8,191 nt of DNA, from NCBI GenBank assembly GCA_019314085.1, contig JAFCZZ010000086.1, positions 1-8,191 of the forward strand. The letters are read 5' to 3'. This document shows, piece after piece, positions 1 through 5,823 of this stretch. The notes beneath the pieces were generated by a model that worked only from the letters and a program-made list of their open reading frames with translations, made no database searches and had not been told where the DNA came from. Source of the stretch: Deltaproteobacteria bacterium (GTDB lineage Bacteria; Desulfobacterota; Syntrophia; Syntrophales; UBA2210). Position 1 is the stretch's first letter. Every line of letters starts with the position of its first letter. Position numbers and translations under genes: made by a program.

Positions 1-1
1 G

Positions 2-265
2 TTATCTCCACTATCCAAACGCGACTTTTTTCATCGAATAGTAGAGTTACGGAATTTAGGACTCGTCAAAATTGGGGGAGGACTCAGAAGAGGGGAAAGA
101 GTGCAGGTATTTGTTTCTCATAATATTGAGACGGGCGATTCAGTGGAGCCTGCTGTAGTGCTTTTGGATGACGATTTGAATCAACTGATGAAAACTAGGG
201 GTAGTGACCGTTCTGGTGTAACGGACACCGCAAAATTATCACACGTGGGCGAAGGATACGCATGA
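2..265 (+). CDS. Winged-helix-like protein, 3' end only (partial)
   Basis: An open frame enters from the left edge and stops at TGA 263-265, giving the last 87 residues of a protein whose start is outside the window. The first 35 or so visible residues look like the second half of a winged helix: a recognition-helix stretch (KRDFFHRIVELRNLGLVKI), then a glycine/arginine-rich hairpin (GGGLRRGERVQVFV) as the wing. The remaining tail is acidic then polar (LDDDLNQLMK onward), with no motif I recognise. The same architecture occurs at the C-terminus of archaeal viral regulators, replication initiators and helicase-like proteins, so the full protein could be larger and enzymatic. The frame has coding-like codons throughout. 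The other two forward frames hit stops at 41 and 121. The DNA-binding role is a fold-level inference. Confidence 0.65.
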   Translation, partial: LSPLSKRDFFHRIVELRNLGLVKIGGGLRRGERVQVFVSHNIETGDSVEPAVVLLDDDLNQLMKTRGSDRSGVTDTAKLSHVGEGYA

Positions 266-361
266 TTTAGGACAATGGTAAATAGTAATTGGTGGATAAA
301 CACAAAACAACGCTTGAGTGTGACGTTTATGATAAAGGTACCTGGGGGGATTTTCAAAGCT

Positions 362-388
362 AAAAGACCCCCAAGGTCTTTTTCTTTT
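362..388 (+). terminator. Hairpin followed by T-run, terminator or attenuator
   Basis: Bases 362-369 (aaaagacc) pair perfectly with 375-382 (ggtctttt) around a 5-base loop, and the T-rich run continues to 388. The hairpin lies about 100 bases after the partial gene ending at 265 and 20 bases before the ribosome-binding site of the next gene. It can therefore be read as a terminator of the first gene or as a leader structure of the second. The 3' arm of a second, competing hairpin (341-354 with 361-376) overlaps its 5' arm. Confidence 0.45.
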
Positions 389-407
389 CAAAATCACGGA
401 GGTGCCA

Positions 408-638
408 ATGCCACCACGCATAACTCCTGACCTCAAAGAATTTCTGCTCAAATGCTGGGACGTTGCTGGCACCGAGACGTTCACGTATGGCGACATCGAC
501 CCCGCCCCACGCAGGTACTGGAGGACTTTCCAGAAGGCACATACCGACAAGTGGATAGAGTGCGTCGGCAGGCAGGGACATTTCAAGCGTTTGTGGAAGC
601 TGACTCAGAGGGCGATTCAGCAACTTGGAGTTGGGTGA
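408..638 (+). CDS. Small winged-helix DNA-binding protein, 76 aa
   Basis: The start is ATG 408, preceded by GGAGGTG at 398-404. A GTG at 402 in the same frame lies inside that ribosome-binding site and is less likely. The protein is 76 residues. Helix 1 covers about 5-20 (ITPDLKEFLLKCWDVAG), a short strand follows (TFTYGDI), then a recognition-helix region (PAPRRYWRTFQKAHTDKWI), a hairpin wing (VGRQGHFKRLWKL) and a final helix (TQRAIQQL). This is the usual order of a compact archaeal winged helix whose wing ends in a [WF]-x-[LV]-T pattern. It is likely a transcriptional regulator of the element, but no target can be deduced. It is basic and has no membrane segment. It faces the long - strand operon tail to tail. 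Confidence 0.72.
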   Translation: MPPRITPDLKEFLLKCWDVAGTETFTYGDIDPAPRRYWRTFQKAHTDKWIECVGRQGHFKRLWKLTQRAIQQLGVG

Positions 639-759
639 TGCTGGTGGACGGCGTTTATCGGGTCGGGAAAGATTAATGAAAGGATAATTGAAAATCCATT
701 TTTCAAAACAACCGCTTTTTTTGAAAGTGCACTTTCCAAAATCACAATTTAACCATGAA
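639..759. other. Convergent intergenic region
   Basis: This 121-base gap separates the + gene ending at 638 from the - gene ending at 760. It holds a 7-bp hairpin (688-694 with 700-706, ttgaaaa/ttttcaa), a seven-T tract just after it (715-721), and a perfect palindrome at 723-736. The hairpin plus T-tract could end the + transcript. On the - strand the same arms are followed by T-rich sequence, so it could serve both directions. No ORF of note lies here. Confidence 0.5.
723..736. promoter_or_regulatory. Perfect 14-bp palindrome, possible operator
   Basis: The sequence gaaagtgcactttc reads identically on both strands. It has no room for a long RNA stem-loop (5-bp stem at most), which suits a dimeric DNA-binding protein better than a terminator. 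It lies 23 bases beyond the stop of the - operon and is not repeated elsewhere in the window, so an operator role is only suggested. Confidence 0.3.
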
Positions 760-1110
760 TCAATCCTGAACAATCCTTGACATCCAACGTATGCACGAAA
801 GAATAAAACGAACGCCGTCTGCTCGCTCTGGTGGAACGCTCCATATGAAGGGTTTATTTTTCGACCTATCTATCACACCCTCATTTCTTAGAATGTATAG
901 TATACGAGTTGCCTTCCTGCGGCTCGTGCTTGTATCCTTCCAGTTGAGCTGGTGGAGCAGTTGGCGCATACTAATACCATATTTCCCCTTTTTGTATACG
1001 TGGTAAAGTATCCTAAACCACAGCACAAAGCCAGTGCTGAATATATATTCGGTTTTATGCAAGTCACCATCGACGTACAGTTCGCGCAAGGAGGATATAT
1101 CGTCTACCAT
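760..1110 (-). CDS. Winged-helix DNA-binding protein, 116 aa
   Basis: This is the last gene of the - operon. It starts at ATG 1110, with a GAGGGGG ribosome-binding site that overlaps the stop codon of the surface-protein gene upstream, so the two are probably translationally coupled. Residues about 26-92 form a winged helix: helix 1 (TGFVLWFRILYHVYKK), helix 2 (ISMRQLLHQL), a basic recognition helix (STSRRKATRILYILRNEGVI) and a wing (DRSKNKPFIWSV). The last 20 residues (about 97-116) may form one more helix. The first 20 residues are acidic. The family is widespread in archaeal regulators (MarR/ArsR-like folds), and I cannot assign a subfamily. Placement downstream of structural-looking genes suggests a regulator of the element, possibly autoregulatory. 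Confidence 0.72.
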   Translation of the reverse strand: MVDDISSLRELYVDGDLHKTEYIFSTGFVLWFRILYHVYKKGKYGISMRQLLHQLNWKDTSTSRRKATRILYILRNEGVIDRSKNKPFIWSVPPERADGVRFILSCIRWMSRIVQD

Positions 1111-1120
1111 AAGCGCCCCC

Positions 1121-2632
1121 TCACTTTGGCAGTCTCGGCTTCCTTAGCTCGCTCAACCTCTCTGTAATCTCGTCCTTCTTCTTATATGCAATGATGCACG
1201 CCGCGATTGAGACTATCACAACGAAGAACAGCCACGGACCGATTGATGCACCCACACACGTCACCGTCTTGCTGGTGCCTGTGTAGTACCCGATTGGTCT
1301 TATAGACAGCGTGTATATTCCAGCATCTGACGGCACCTTCCAGACCCCCCTACCATCGCTCAGTGCTACGTCCACACCGAATCCAGTCACGGACTCCACC
1401 TCTATGGACCGTATCGCCCTTATCCTGTCTCCAGACGAGTCTATGACCTTCACGTATATCTCCTCGTTGGCTGTGACCGTGCTAACCTCGGTGCCTGTGC
1501 TCTGGCTGTATAGCACGATGGTTGGCGTCTCGCACACGACGACCTGGGTGCTACCGCTTGCGTAGTCCTTTTCGGCAGACACTGTGTACGTCCCAATCTG
1601 TGTTGGAACGAATGATACCGTCCCAGTCGATGCCGTCTCTGTCCTCTCAATCCCTGGTCCAGATATTACCACCTTGGAGCCGACTGGCACGCTGACGCTG
1701 ACCTCGCTGCCGACCAGCGGCTCAGTAGTCAGCACGCTGACAGAAAGCGGCTCTGTAGTAGCCTTGACCTCGCACTCAGCGGTCTTCTCACCGACAGTTA
1801 CAGAGAACTTCCACGGACCCACCTGGTCCAGTCTGACCGACACCTTTCCGTACCTATCAGTCGTGTCGTACGTCTTGGAGCCGTCTGGCTCTGTGATGCT
1901 TATCGTGCGGTACGAGAGCGGAGTGTCGCCCTGGTACAGCTTGACCGCCACCGTCGTTCCAGCTTGTGCTGACGAGGGCGCGTCGAAATTTGGCGCCTCG
2001 GACGTTGGCGCATAACCAGACGACTCTATCGTGAAGCTCTTGTATATAGGGTCAAACTCGTTTCCGACCACCCTGACCCACGCTGAACCACGCTCATCTA
2101 CACCCAGGCTTGCTGTTCCGAAACCATTCTCCATTTCAAACGTATAGATGTTCCCACTATCCGAGCAGAACAGGAACCCACTACCACTGAACAGTTTTAG
2201 GTTACCAGTCCCCTTTTCGAGCAGGTAGAAAGCGACATCCTTGCCAGCTACTGGTTTTGATGGTGACATCGCCAGCTCCAACCCGTACATTTCAGGTTTT
2301 ATCACTATTAGTTGACCAGCAGTCTTTCCATCGTACTCGTATGTCAGCACTCCTGTGGCACCATCTGTTATGACCAGACGGATATAGAAGTCGCTACCCA
2401 CCTCAGATACAATTGCGGGATAGTCCTTCAGTGTGTCATCCATAGACACCGTTGTATTCGCTATGTCGGTAGCACTAGCTACCTTGATATTCATCGTATC
2501 TCCAGGCTTCCCAGTTATTTCTACTAATGAATTTGTGAGTGTTACTGTTGGTGCACCTACTGCTGGAACAGCGGTTGCCAGAAGCATCGCTGAGACCAGC
2601 AGGATTAATACGATTTTTCCTTGCTTGTTCAT
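1121..2632 (-). CDS. Large Ig-like surface protein with signal peptide and C-terminal anchor, 503 aa
   Basis: The start is ATG 2632 with a GAAGGAA site upstream, 2 bases after the preceding stop. Residues 1-6 are basic, 7-22 hydrophobic, with likely signal cleavage near 24-27. The ectodomain is rich in Thr, Ser, Val and Gly and divides into roughly four to five beta-sandwich units (about 28-112, 115-203, 215-292, 295-368, 370-460). Several end with the Ig-like pattern G-x-[YW]-[TK]-[FLV]-[ST]-V (GPWKFSVTV, GTYTVSA, GIYTLSI). A transmembrane helix spans about 464-483 and a Lys/Arg-rich tail follows (YKKKDE), so the protein sits N-terminus out, C-terminus in. Cysteines are at 156, 287, 367, 459 and 479, and one NTT sequon lies at 59. 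Pleolipovirus spikes have the same overall topology, but S-layer or adhesin proteins do too. The role as spike or surface adhesin is inferred. Confidence 0.8.
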   Translation of the reverse strand: MNKQGKIVLILLVSAMLLATAVPAVGAPTVTLTNSLVEITGKPGDTMNIKVASATDIANTTVSMDDTLKDYPAIVSEVGSDFYIRLVITDGATGVLTYEYDGKTAGQLIVIKPEMYGLELAMSPSKPVAGKDVAFYLLEKGTGNLKLFSGSGFLFCSDSGNIYTFEMENGFGTASLGVDERGSAWVRVVGNEFDPIYKSFTIESSGYAPTSEAPNFDAPSSAQAGTTVAVKLYQGDTPLSYRTISITEPDGSKTYDTTDRYGKVSVRLDQVGPWKFSVTVGEKTAECEVKATTEPLSVSVLTTEPLVGSEVSVSVPVGSKVVISGPGIERTETASTGTVSFVPTQIGTYTVSAEKDYASGSTQVVVCETPTIVLYSQSTGTEVSTVTANEEIYVKVIDSSGDRIRAIRSIEVESVTGFGVDVALSDGRGVWKVPSDAGIYTLSIRPIGYYTGTSKTVTCVGASIGPWLFFVVIVSIAACIIAYKKKDEITERLSELRKPRLPK

Positions 2633-2634
2633 TT

Positions 2635-2841
2635 TTATTCCTTCTCAATTTTCTCGAATGCCCGCTCGACCACGAGCTTCCTTATTTTTATCGCGTCCTC
2701 ACCTGTTTCCTCGTAATCTATGAAGCACTTGTCAGCCTTGTCGTCGTAATATCCGCCTAGGAAATTGCACGTCCTTGGGTCTAACCCCTCCAGCGTCGCT
2801 ATTTTTGTCGCCTTCTCTCTTGACAGCGGTATCATTCCCAT
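2635..2841 (-). CDS. Two-cysteine microprotein C, 68 aa
   Basis: I choose ATG 2841, which has GAAGGAGG upstream. A TTG at 2850 is in frame but sits almost on that site. The preceding gene stops one base before this ATG (TAAaATG). The core is LEGLDPRTC, then NFLGGYYDDKADK, then C: Cys25 and Cys39, 14 apart, with a Gly-Gly pair five residues after the first cysteine. It aligns without gaps to the 69-residue protein just upstream over LEG[LI]DP-x-[TV]-C-x2-L-x-G-x-Y-D-D-x4-C. The C-terminus is a charged, probably helical tail (IRKLVVERAFEKIEKE). There is no signal peptide or CxxC. A single Cys pair suggests a disulfide-stapled hairpin or half of a metal site. Function is unknown. Confidence 0.78.
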   Translation of the reverse strand: MGMIPLSREKATKIATLEGLDPRTCNFLGGYYDDKADKCFIDYEETGEDAIKIRKLVVERAFEKIEKE

Positions 2842-2842
2842 T

Positions 2843-3052
2843 TTATTCAATCCTCCTTCTTCTAACTGGTCTCTCTACTGGCATGTGTTTCAGCTCTATC
2901 TGGTCTGGAGATACTTCCTTCTTCAACGTGGTGCACGTCCCAACATTATCGTCATAGTCTCCCTTCAGCTTCTCGCAGACCTCTGGGTCTATGCCCTCAA
3001 GGACCACTATCGATTCATCATCCTTTTTCCTATGCAGTGCTAATTTTGCCAT
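2843..3052 (-). CDS. Two-cysteine microprotein B, 69 aa
   Basis: ATG 3052 is chosen because GAGAGGTA lies 5 bases upstream. The frame is open further upstream, but that extension would overlap the real 54-residue gene in another frame. The protein has a basic N-terminus (MAKLALHRKK), then IVVLEGIDPEVC, EKLKGDYDDNVGT and the second Cys (Cys26 and Cys40). It closely matches the neighbouring downstream protein in the LEG-[IL]-DP...C...GxYDD...C core, so the two are paralogues. The tail has a MPVERPVRRRR segment, strongly basic, which could bind nucleic acid or be an assembly tail. Function is unknown. It is the middle member of three adjacent copies, probably created by tandem duplication. Confidence 0.78.
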   Translation of the reverse strand: MAKLALHRKKDDESIVVLEGIDPEVCEKLKGDYDDNVGTCTTLKKEVSPDQIELKHMPVERPVRRRRIE

Positions 3053-3056
3053 GATT

Positions 3057-3221
3057 CTACCTCTCTGGTTTTGTGACCTTGAGCTTGACTGAGTTCGGAT
3101 TCGCGTCATCTTCGACCAGCGTGACCAGACAGTTACCAGTCTTGTCTGGCGTTCCTAGCAGTCTCTTGCATGTTATCGGGTCCAGCGGTCCCAAGTTCAC
3201 AAATTTTTCTACTACTCCCAT
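3057..3221 (-). CDS. Two-cysteine microprotein A, 54 aa
   Basis: A short gene supported by context: GGAGGT lies 4 bases before ATG 3221, the upstream gene stops one base before that ATG, and the next ribosome-binding site begins at its own stop codon. The protein starts MGVVEKFVNLGPLDPITC, continues KRLLGTPDKTGN, and has the second Cys at 31 (Cys18 and Cys31, 13 apart). The pattern L-x-[GP]-[LI]-DP-x-[TV]-C-x2-L-x-G matches the next two genes, making this the shortest and most divergent of the tandem trio. After the second Cys come a beta-like LVTLVEDD and a basic end (VKLKVTKPER). Its frame uses AGA, AGG and CTG-type codons like its neighbours. Function is unknown. Confidence 0.75.
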   Translation of the reverse strand: MGVVEKFVNLGPLDPITCKRLLGTPDKTGNCLVTLVEDDANPNSVKLKVTKPER

Positions 3222-3222
3222 G

Positions 3223-3945
3223 TCAACCTCCATACGGTTCTATATGTCTTTTAACACTATAATGCTCTGGGTCAACCCTTTCAAGATACCCCTTCTCAAG
3301 CATGGCACCAATATATTCCCTGAGCTCGCTAACGCTCTCAACCCACCCAATCTTTTCAATCATGTACTTCATAAGCCTATCTGTAGTTACCTTGCCGTTG
3401 TGTTCGGTGAACTCCCATATTTCTAGCATAATTGGGTTATAGCCAACCCTCAGAGGGATTAGGCTGTTCCCAGTTGGTATCTCCCTGCCGACCTTGTACT
3501 CGTCTCCAGACATTAGAAGGAACGTGTTCCTGTGCATGTCCTTTACTATGTACTCTACAAACAACCTTGACTCCCTAGTGTTCGGCAGGTGCCTGCCATC
3601 CAGTATAACGTAGTCACAAATCTCTGACATTGAAGCGTACCTAACCGAGTGCACGAACCCACCGATTATCTGCTTGAACGGGCTCTGCCCGTCCGCCAGA
3701 TATCCTTTTGGCACGGACTTCTCTATTGAAATGGCTCTCCATCTGGCGTGGAGGATATCTGGCTCCATGACTTCTCTAGGAAGCTCGACATCGTACAGCC
3801 CAAGAGCCGCGTTCGTGACTGGGATTATCTCCTTCAGGATGCCCCCCCTGAACCTGTGTATCTCTGCGTTCTCGTGCGTTGCTTTCTTTTTCAAATCTTC
3901 AATCCCATATCCAGGCCTTGGAACGAGCACGTTTACGTACGTCAC
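3223..3945 (-). CDS. Unknown protein with C-terminal winged helix, 240 aa
   Basis: GTG 3945 is the start. It overlaps the previous stop as GTGA and is preceded by GAAGGTGG. I do not recognise residues 1-165, which mix strands and helices with a few conserved-looking spots (LVPRPGYGIEDLKKK, RFRGGILKE, DYVILDGRHLPNTRESRLF). Residues about 170-232 read as a winged helix: helix 1 (PIMLEIWEFTEHNG), helix 2 (TTDRLMKYMIEKI), recognition helix (SVSELREYIGAMLEKGYL) and wing (ERVDPEHYSV). The N-terminal part could be an enzymatic, partner-binding or oligomerisation domain. The last codons (PYGG) also hold the ribosome-binding site of the 54-residue gene. The role is inferred to be DNA-binding; the N-terminal domain is unassigned. 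Confidence 0.75.
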   Translation of the reverse strand: MTYVNVLVPRPGYGIEDLKKKATHENAEIHRFRGGILKEIIPVTNAALGLYDVELPREVMEPDILHARWRAISIEKSVPKGYLADGQSPFKQIIGGFVHSVRYASMSEICDYVILDGRHLPNTRESRLFVEYIVKDMHRNTFLLMSGDEYKVGREIPTGNSLIPLRVGYNPIMLEIWEFTEHNGKVTTDRLMKYMIEKIGWVESVSELREYIGAMLEKGYLERVDPEHYSVKRHIEPYGG

Positions 3946-4274
3946 GATACCACCTTCAAAAACTTATCTATCTGCTTTTTTGTGTTATCCATCTCGGCTT
4001 TAATCTTCTCCGTGACCTCCTTTTTGACCTTCTCGATGACGAAGACGTGGTTTGGCAGGAACTTAACCAGTGGCGTCACATCCCTGCCGAACTGGCTGTT
4101 TGTGAAGTTTTTCCACCATGTGTATTCTGCCCCCCTGTCCACGTCGACATCTATGACCCTCAGGTTTATCTTGCCGATGTATGCAAGGGGCTCCATCACG
4201 GTTACCTCGAACCGCTCGCAGACTGGGCACTCGTACTCAACGAACAGAATAGCCTCTGGCGTATTGTGGTTCAT
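3942..4274 (-). CDS. Thioredoxin-fold protein with CPVC site, 110 aa
   Basis: ATG 4274 overlaps the previous stop (ATGA), with GGAGGGG just upstream. Residues 7-12 form the first strand (EAILFVEY), then E-C-P-V-C at 15-19 begins the active-site helix. RVIDVDVD at 39-46 is the next strand, and V-T-P-L-V-K-F at 66-72 carries the expected cis-proline (Pro68). A long charged helix ends the protein (about 81-108). The length and order match a minimal thioredoxin/glutaredoxin fold. Pro at the first x position of CxxC, with no leader sequence, suggests a cytosolic glutaredoxin-like or disulfide-handling protein. Redox activity is likely from the two cysteines. The substrate is not shown, though three two-cysteine proteins are encoded downstream in the same operon. 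Confidence 0.8.
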   Translation of the reverse strand: MNHNTPEAILFVEYECPVCERFEVTVMEPLAYIGKINLRVIDVDVDRGAEYTWWKNFTNSQFGRDVTPLVKFLPNHVFVIEKVKKEVTEKIKAEMDNTKKQIDKFLKVVS

Positions 4275-5140
4275 GTCCCCTCCACCGTAATTTCTGGTTT
4301 CCCTTCCGTTTTTCCTTTTTGGGTTAATTCAGCGATTTTGCCCTCAAGTTCCTTGACCTTGTTCCTGAGGTCGACATCGGTACTAGTTGCACCAGGTGAC
4401 ATTGTGCCAAGTGTTTCTGTCAGCTCTTTCCCCTTCTCGGCCAATTCCATCAATTTATCCATGTCAGTTATTCCAGCGAACTCACCCGTCTTCCAAGCTT
4501 CTTTTATTTCTTCCGAGGTTTTTCCCTTAAATATCAGTTCCATCACCCTTAGCGAGTCCCTGTCAACCTCGGCCTGCTTTCTCCTCCTCCTCTCGTCGAT
4601 TAGGTCTTTCTGGAGCTTCTCGTTCTCGTACACAAGAGACCTGTGGTCGCTCTTGACGGCTTCAGCTTCCCTCTCGTATTTATCCTTTAGACGACTTTGC
4701 TCGTCAAGCCTTGAACTAAGCTCAGAGATGACCCTGTTCTTTTTCGAGATTTCGTCCTCCAGCTCCTTCAGCTCCTCTGACCGCTTAGGAGGCAGCAACC
4801 AGACGAAGCCCTTGTCCTCAAGGTCGAATGCAGACCTAGCCGTCAGGATAAAGGATTTGTTCTGGAAGATGGTACAGTCCTTCAAACGACCATCTGCCTT
4901 ATCGTAGTAATCCAAGAACTCCTTCTGCACGCCGTTTAATGTTACAACTGTTGCCAGCTTCCTGTATTCATCCACCATACCGCTCTCATAGTGAGCCTCG
5001 ACATCCGTGACGATTCCAGCAAGCTCATTCGTGGTTCTAATCAGCAACTTCATCCCCTGCTGTGGCATCCACTTGTCAATCGTTTTCAGTATCTCCTTGG
5101 CCCACAACTCTCTTTGATTTATTTTAATACCCCCAGACAC
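4271..5140 (-). CDS. Coiled-coil protein, 289 aa
   Basis: The start is GTG 5140, sharing its G with the TAG of the upstream gene (TAGTG). AAGGAG lies immediately upstream, an unusually short spacing, and no ATG occurs before codon 30. Residues 1-118 form a compact mixed domain containing a single cysteine (Cys89) and ending FVWLLPPKR. From about 120 to 200 the sequence is a strongly heptad-like, charged coiled coil (ELKELEDEISKKNRVISEL, then KLQKDLIDERRRRK). A helical linker and a second short coil at about 256-274 follow (LRNKVKELEGKIAELTQ). I recognise no family. Such proteins often act as scaffolds or structural parts, and the position next to the thioredoxin-like gene fits an assembly or structural role only loosely. 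Confidence 0.78.
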   Translation of the reverse strand: MSGGIKINQRELWAKEILKTIDKWMPQQGMKLLIRTTNELAGIVTDVEAHYESGMVDEYRKLATVVTLNGVQKEFLDYYDKADGRLKDCTIFQNKSFILTARSAFDLEDKGFVWLLPPKRSEELKELEDEISKKNRVISELSSRLDEQSRLKDKYEREAEAVKSDHRSLVYENEKLQKDLIDERRRRKQAEVDRDSLRVMELIFKGKTSEEIKEAWKTGEFAGITDMDKLMELAEKGKELTETLGTMSPGATSTDVDLRNKVKELEGKIAELTQKGKTEGKPEITVEGT

Positions 5141-5346
5141 TACTCCTTGATGACCACTTCGACCTTTTCAAGGTTCGCAATCCTGTACGTTGGAGGGCTG
5201 CTCTCTTCCTTCAGCACGACGACCTCCCGCTTGCCGTCCTTGTTTAGGCGTGTTAGATTGAGCTCCTCTATTAGTTGCTTTGGAAAGTACACCTTGTTGT
5301 CCTTGCCCAACGGCATCGTGCACACGAGTGTCAACTTCTCGACCAT
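5140..5346 (-). CDS. Possible AbrB/SpoVT-like regulator, 68 aa
   Basis: This is the first gene of the - operon. It starts at ATG 5346 with GGGAG upstream. The protein has the broad layout of a swapped-hairpin AbrB-type domain: an initial strand, a basic turn (PLGKDNKV), the Y-F-P-K-Q-L-I-E-E-L-N-L stretch that resembles the [IV]-P-K-x-[IL]-R-x-x-L-x-[IL] signature, then a second strand set (REVVVLKEES, TYRIAN, KVEVVIKE). The match is by eye and loose; a glycine-Asp turn usual for the family is absent, replaced by LNKDGK. If correct, it would be a small dimeric DNA-binding protein, well placed to control the divergent promoter 1-100 bases upstream. It could equally be an unrelated beta protein. 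Confidence 0.6.
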   Translation of the reverse strand: MVEKLTLVCTMPLGKDNKVYFPKQLIEELNLTRLNKDGKREVVVLKEESSPPTYRIANLEKVEVVIKE

Positions 5347-5446
5347 GCTCTCCCAATTTTGAACGATTTTATTCGTTTCGGCTATTTTTGTCTGATTAAA
5401 TTTATATGTTTAGTATATTAAACTTTGCTCTTGGAGGTTTTCAACA
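5347..5446. promoter_or_regulatory. Divergent promoter region between the two operons
   Basis: The only gene-free gap between the outward-facing operons. The AT-rich stretch 5397-5423 holds a TATA-like box (tttatatg, 5401-5408) about 26 bases before a plausible + start near 5430. This leaves a short leader with TTGGAGGT before ATG 5447. Read on the other strand the same segment gives catataaatt, placing a - start near 5378-5390. A small inverted repeat, aacga/tcgtt (5361-5365 and 5372-5376), lies in the presumed - leader. Confidence 0.6.
5408..5423. promoter_or_regulatory. Near-palindrome gttta-n6-taaac, candidate operator
   Basis: Bases 5408-5412 and 5419-5423 are exact inverted repeats around gtatat, so 14 of 16 positions are symmetric. 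It overlaps or abuts the TATA-like boxes of both operons. It would suit a dimeric repressor that controls both directions at once, and several candidate regulators are encoded in this window. Confidence 0.35.
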
Positions 5447-5800
5447 ATGGGAAAAGCATACGCGATTGAAAGGCCGACTGTAGAACATGTAAGCGACGTG
5501 ATAGCGATAAGGGGAGCCCCAGACATGAGGCTCACTCAGACGCCCTTCGGAACGCCCCCAGGAATGGACACCGTGTACCCGTCAGGAGCAGTCGCTTGGA
5601 AGGGCAAGACAGGCAAGAGAGGAGCGAAAGGCACAGACATCCCAGAGCTGCCATCTAAGGTAAAATCTGGACTGGCGAAAGCCATAAGCCTATCTGAGAG
5701 ATGCAAAGGTATCAAGGGAACTGCAGTTGACCCAGAGACTGGCTTTGAAGTACCCAGAAAAGTGCTCTGCCAGAGAGACCCAGCAGCGTTCGGCAGGTAG
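5447..5800 (+). CDS. Basic small protein with C-terminal cysteine pair, 117 aa
   Basis: First gene of the + operon. ATG 5447 follows GGAGG by 10 bases. It is Gly/Pro/Lys-rich in the middle (GTPPGMDTVYPSGAVAWKGK, then TGKRGAKGTDIPELPSK), with little predicted regular structure until about 70, where an amphipathic helix starts (KVKSGLAKAISLSERC). Cys86 and Cys108 bracket KGIKGTAVDPETGFEVPRKVL. The pattern C-x2-[IL]-K-G resembles the core of the two-cysteine microproteins, with a longer loop (22 residues apart). The strong leader and first position suggest high expression, fitting a structural or DNA-compacting protein. No signal peptide or transmembrane segment is seen. I do not recognise the family. 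Confidence 0.78.
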   Translation: MGKAYAIERPTVEHVSDVIAIRGAPDMRLTQTPFGTPPGMDTVYPSGAVAWKGKTGKRGAKGTDIPELPSKVKSGLAKAISLSERCKGIKGTAVDPETGFEVPRKVLCQRDPAAFGR

Positions 5801-5823
5801 AATAATTCCCTTTTGACACTACC

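Noticed and set aside
452..676. + strand open frame of 74 codons
   Set aside because: It overlaps the 76-aa winged-helix gene in another frame and has no ribosome-binding site. The Trp/His/Arg-rich product is typical of a frame shadow.
360..773. - strand open frame of 137 codons
   Set aside because: It covers the 76-aa winged-helix gene in antisense plus the terminator-like hairpins, and has no coding features of its own.
1584..2015. + strand open frame of 143 codons
   Set aside because: Antisense to the surface-protein gene. Its Ser/Thr/Val richness mirrors the Thr/Ser/Val-rich beta protein on the other strand.
3053..3109. Upstream extension of the 69-aa microprotein gene
   Set aside because: The extra 19 residues (MTRIRTQ...) overlap the 54-aa gene in another frame, and ATG 3052 has a good ribosome-binding site.
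3748..4290. + strand open frame of 180 codons
   Set aside because: Antisense to the CPVC protein gene and the start of the 240-aa gene, both of which have proper starts and operon spacing. No recognisable motif.
3879..4907. Long + strand open frame of 342 codons
   Set aside because: It runs antisense across the coiled-coil and thioredoxin-like genes. It is Ser/Leu/Phe-rich as expected for the complement of charged coiled-coil codons, and it lacks a ribosome-binding site and domains.
5168..5356. - strand open frame of 62 codons over the AbrB-like gene
   Set aside because: Wrong frame relative to the 68-aa gene, which has the better start and couples to the next gene by a TAGTG overlap.
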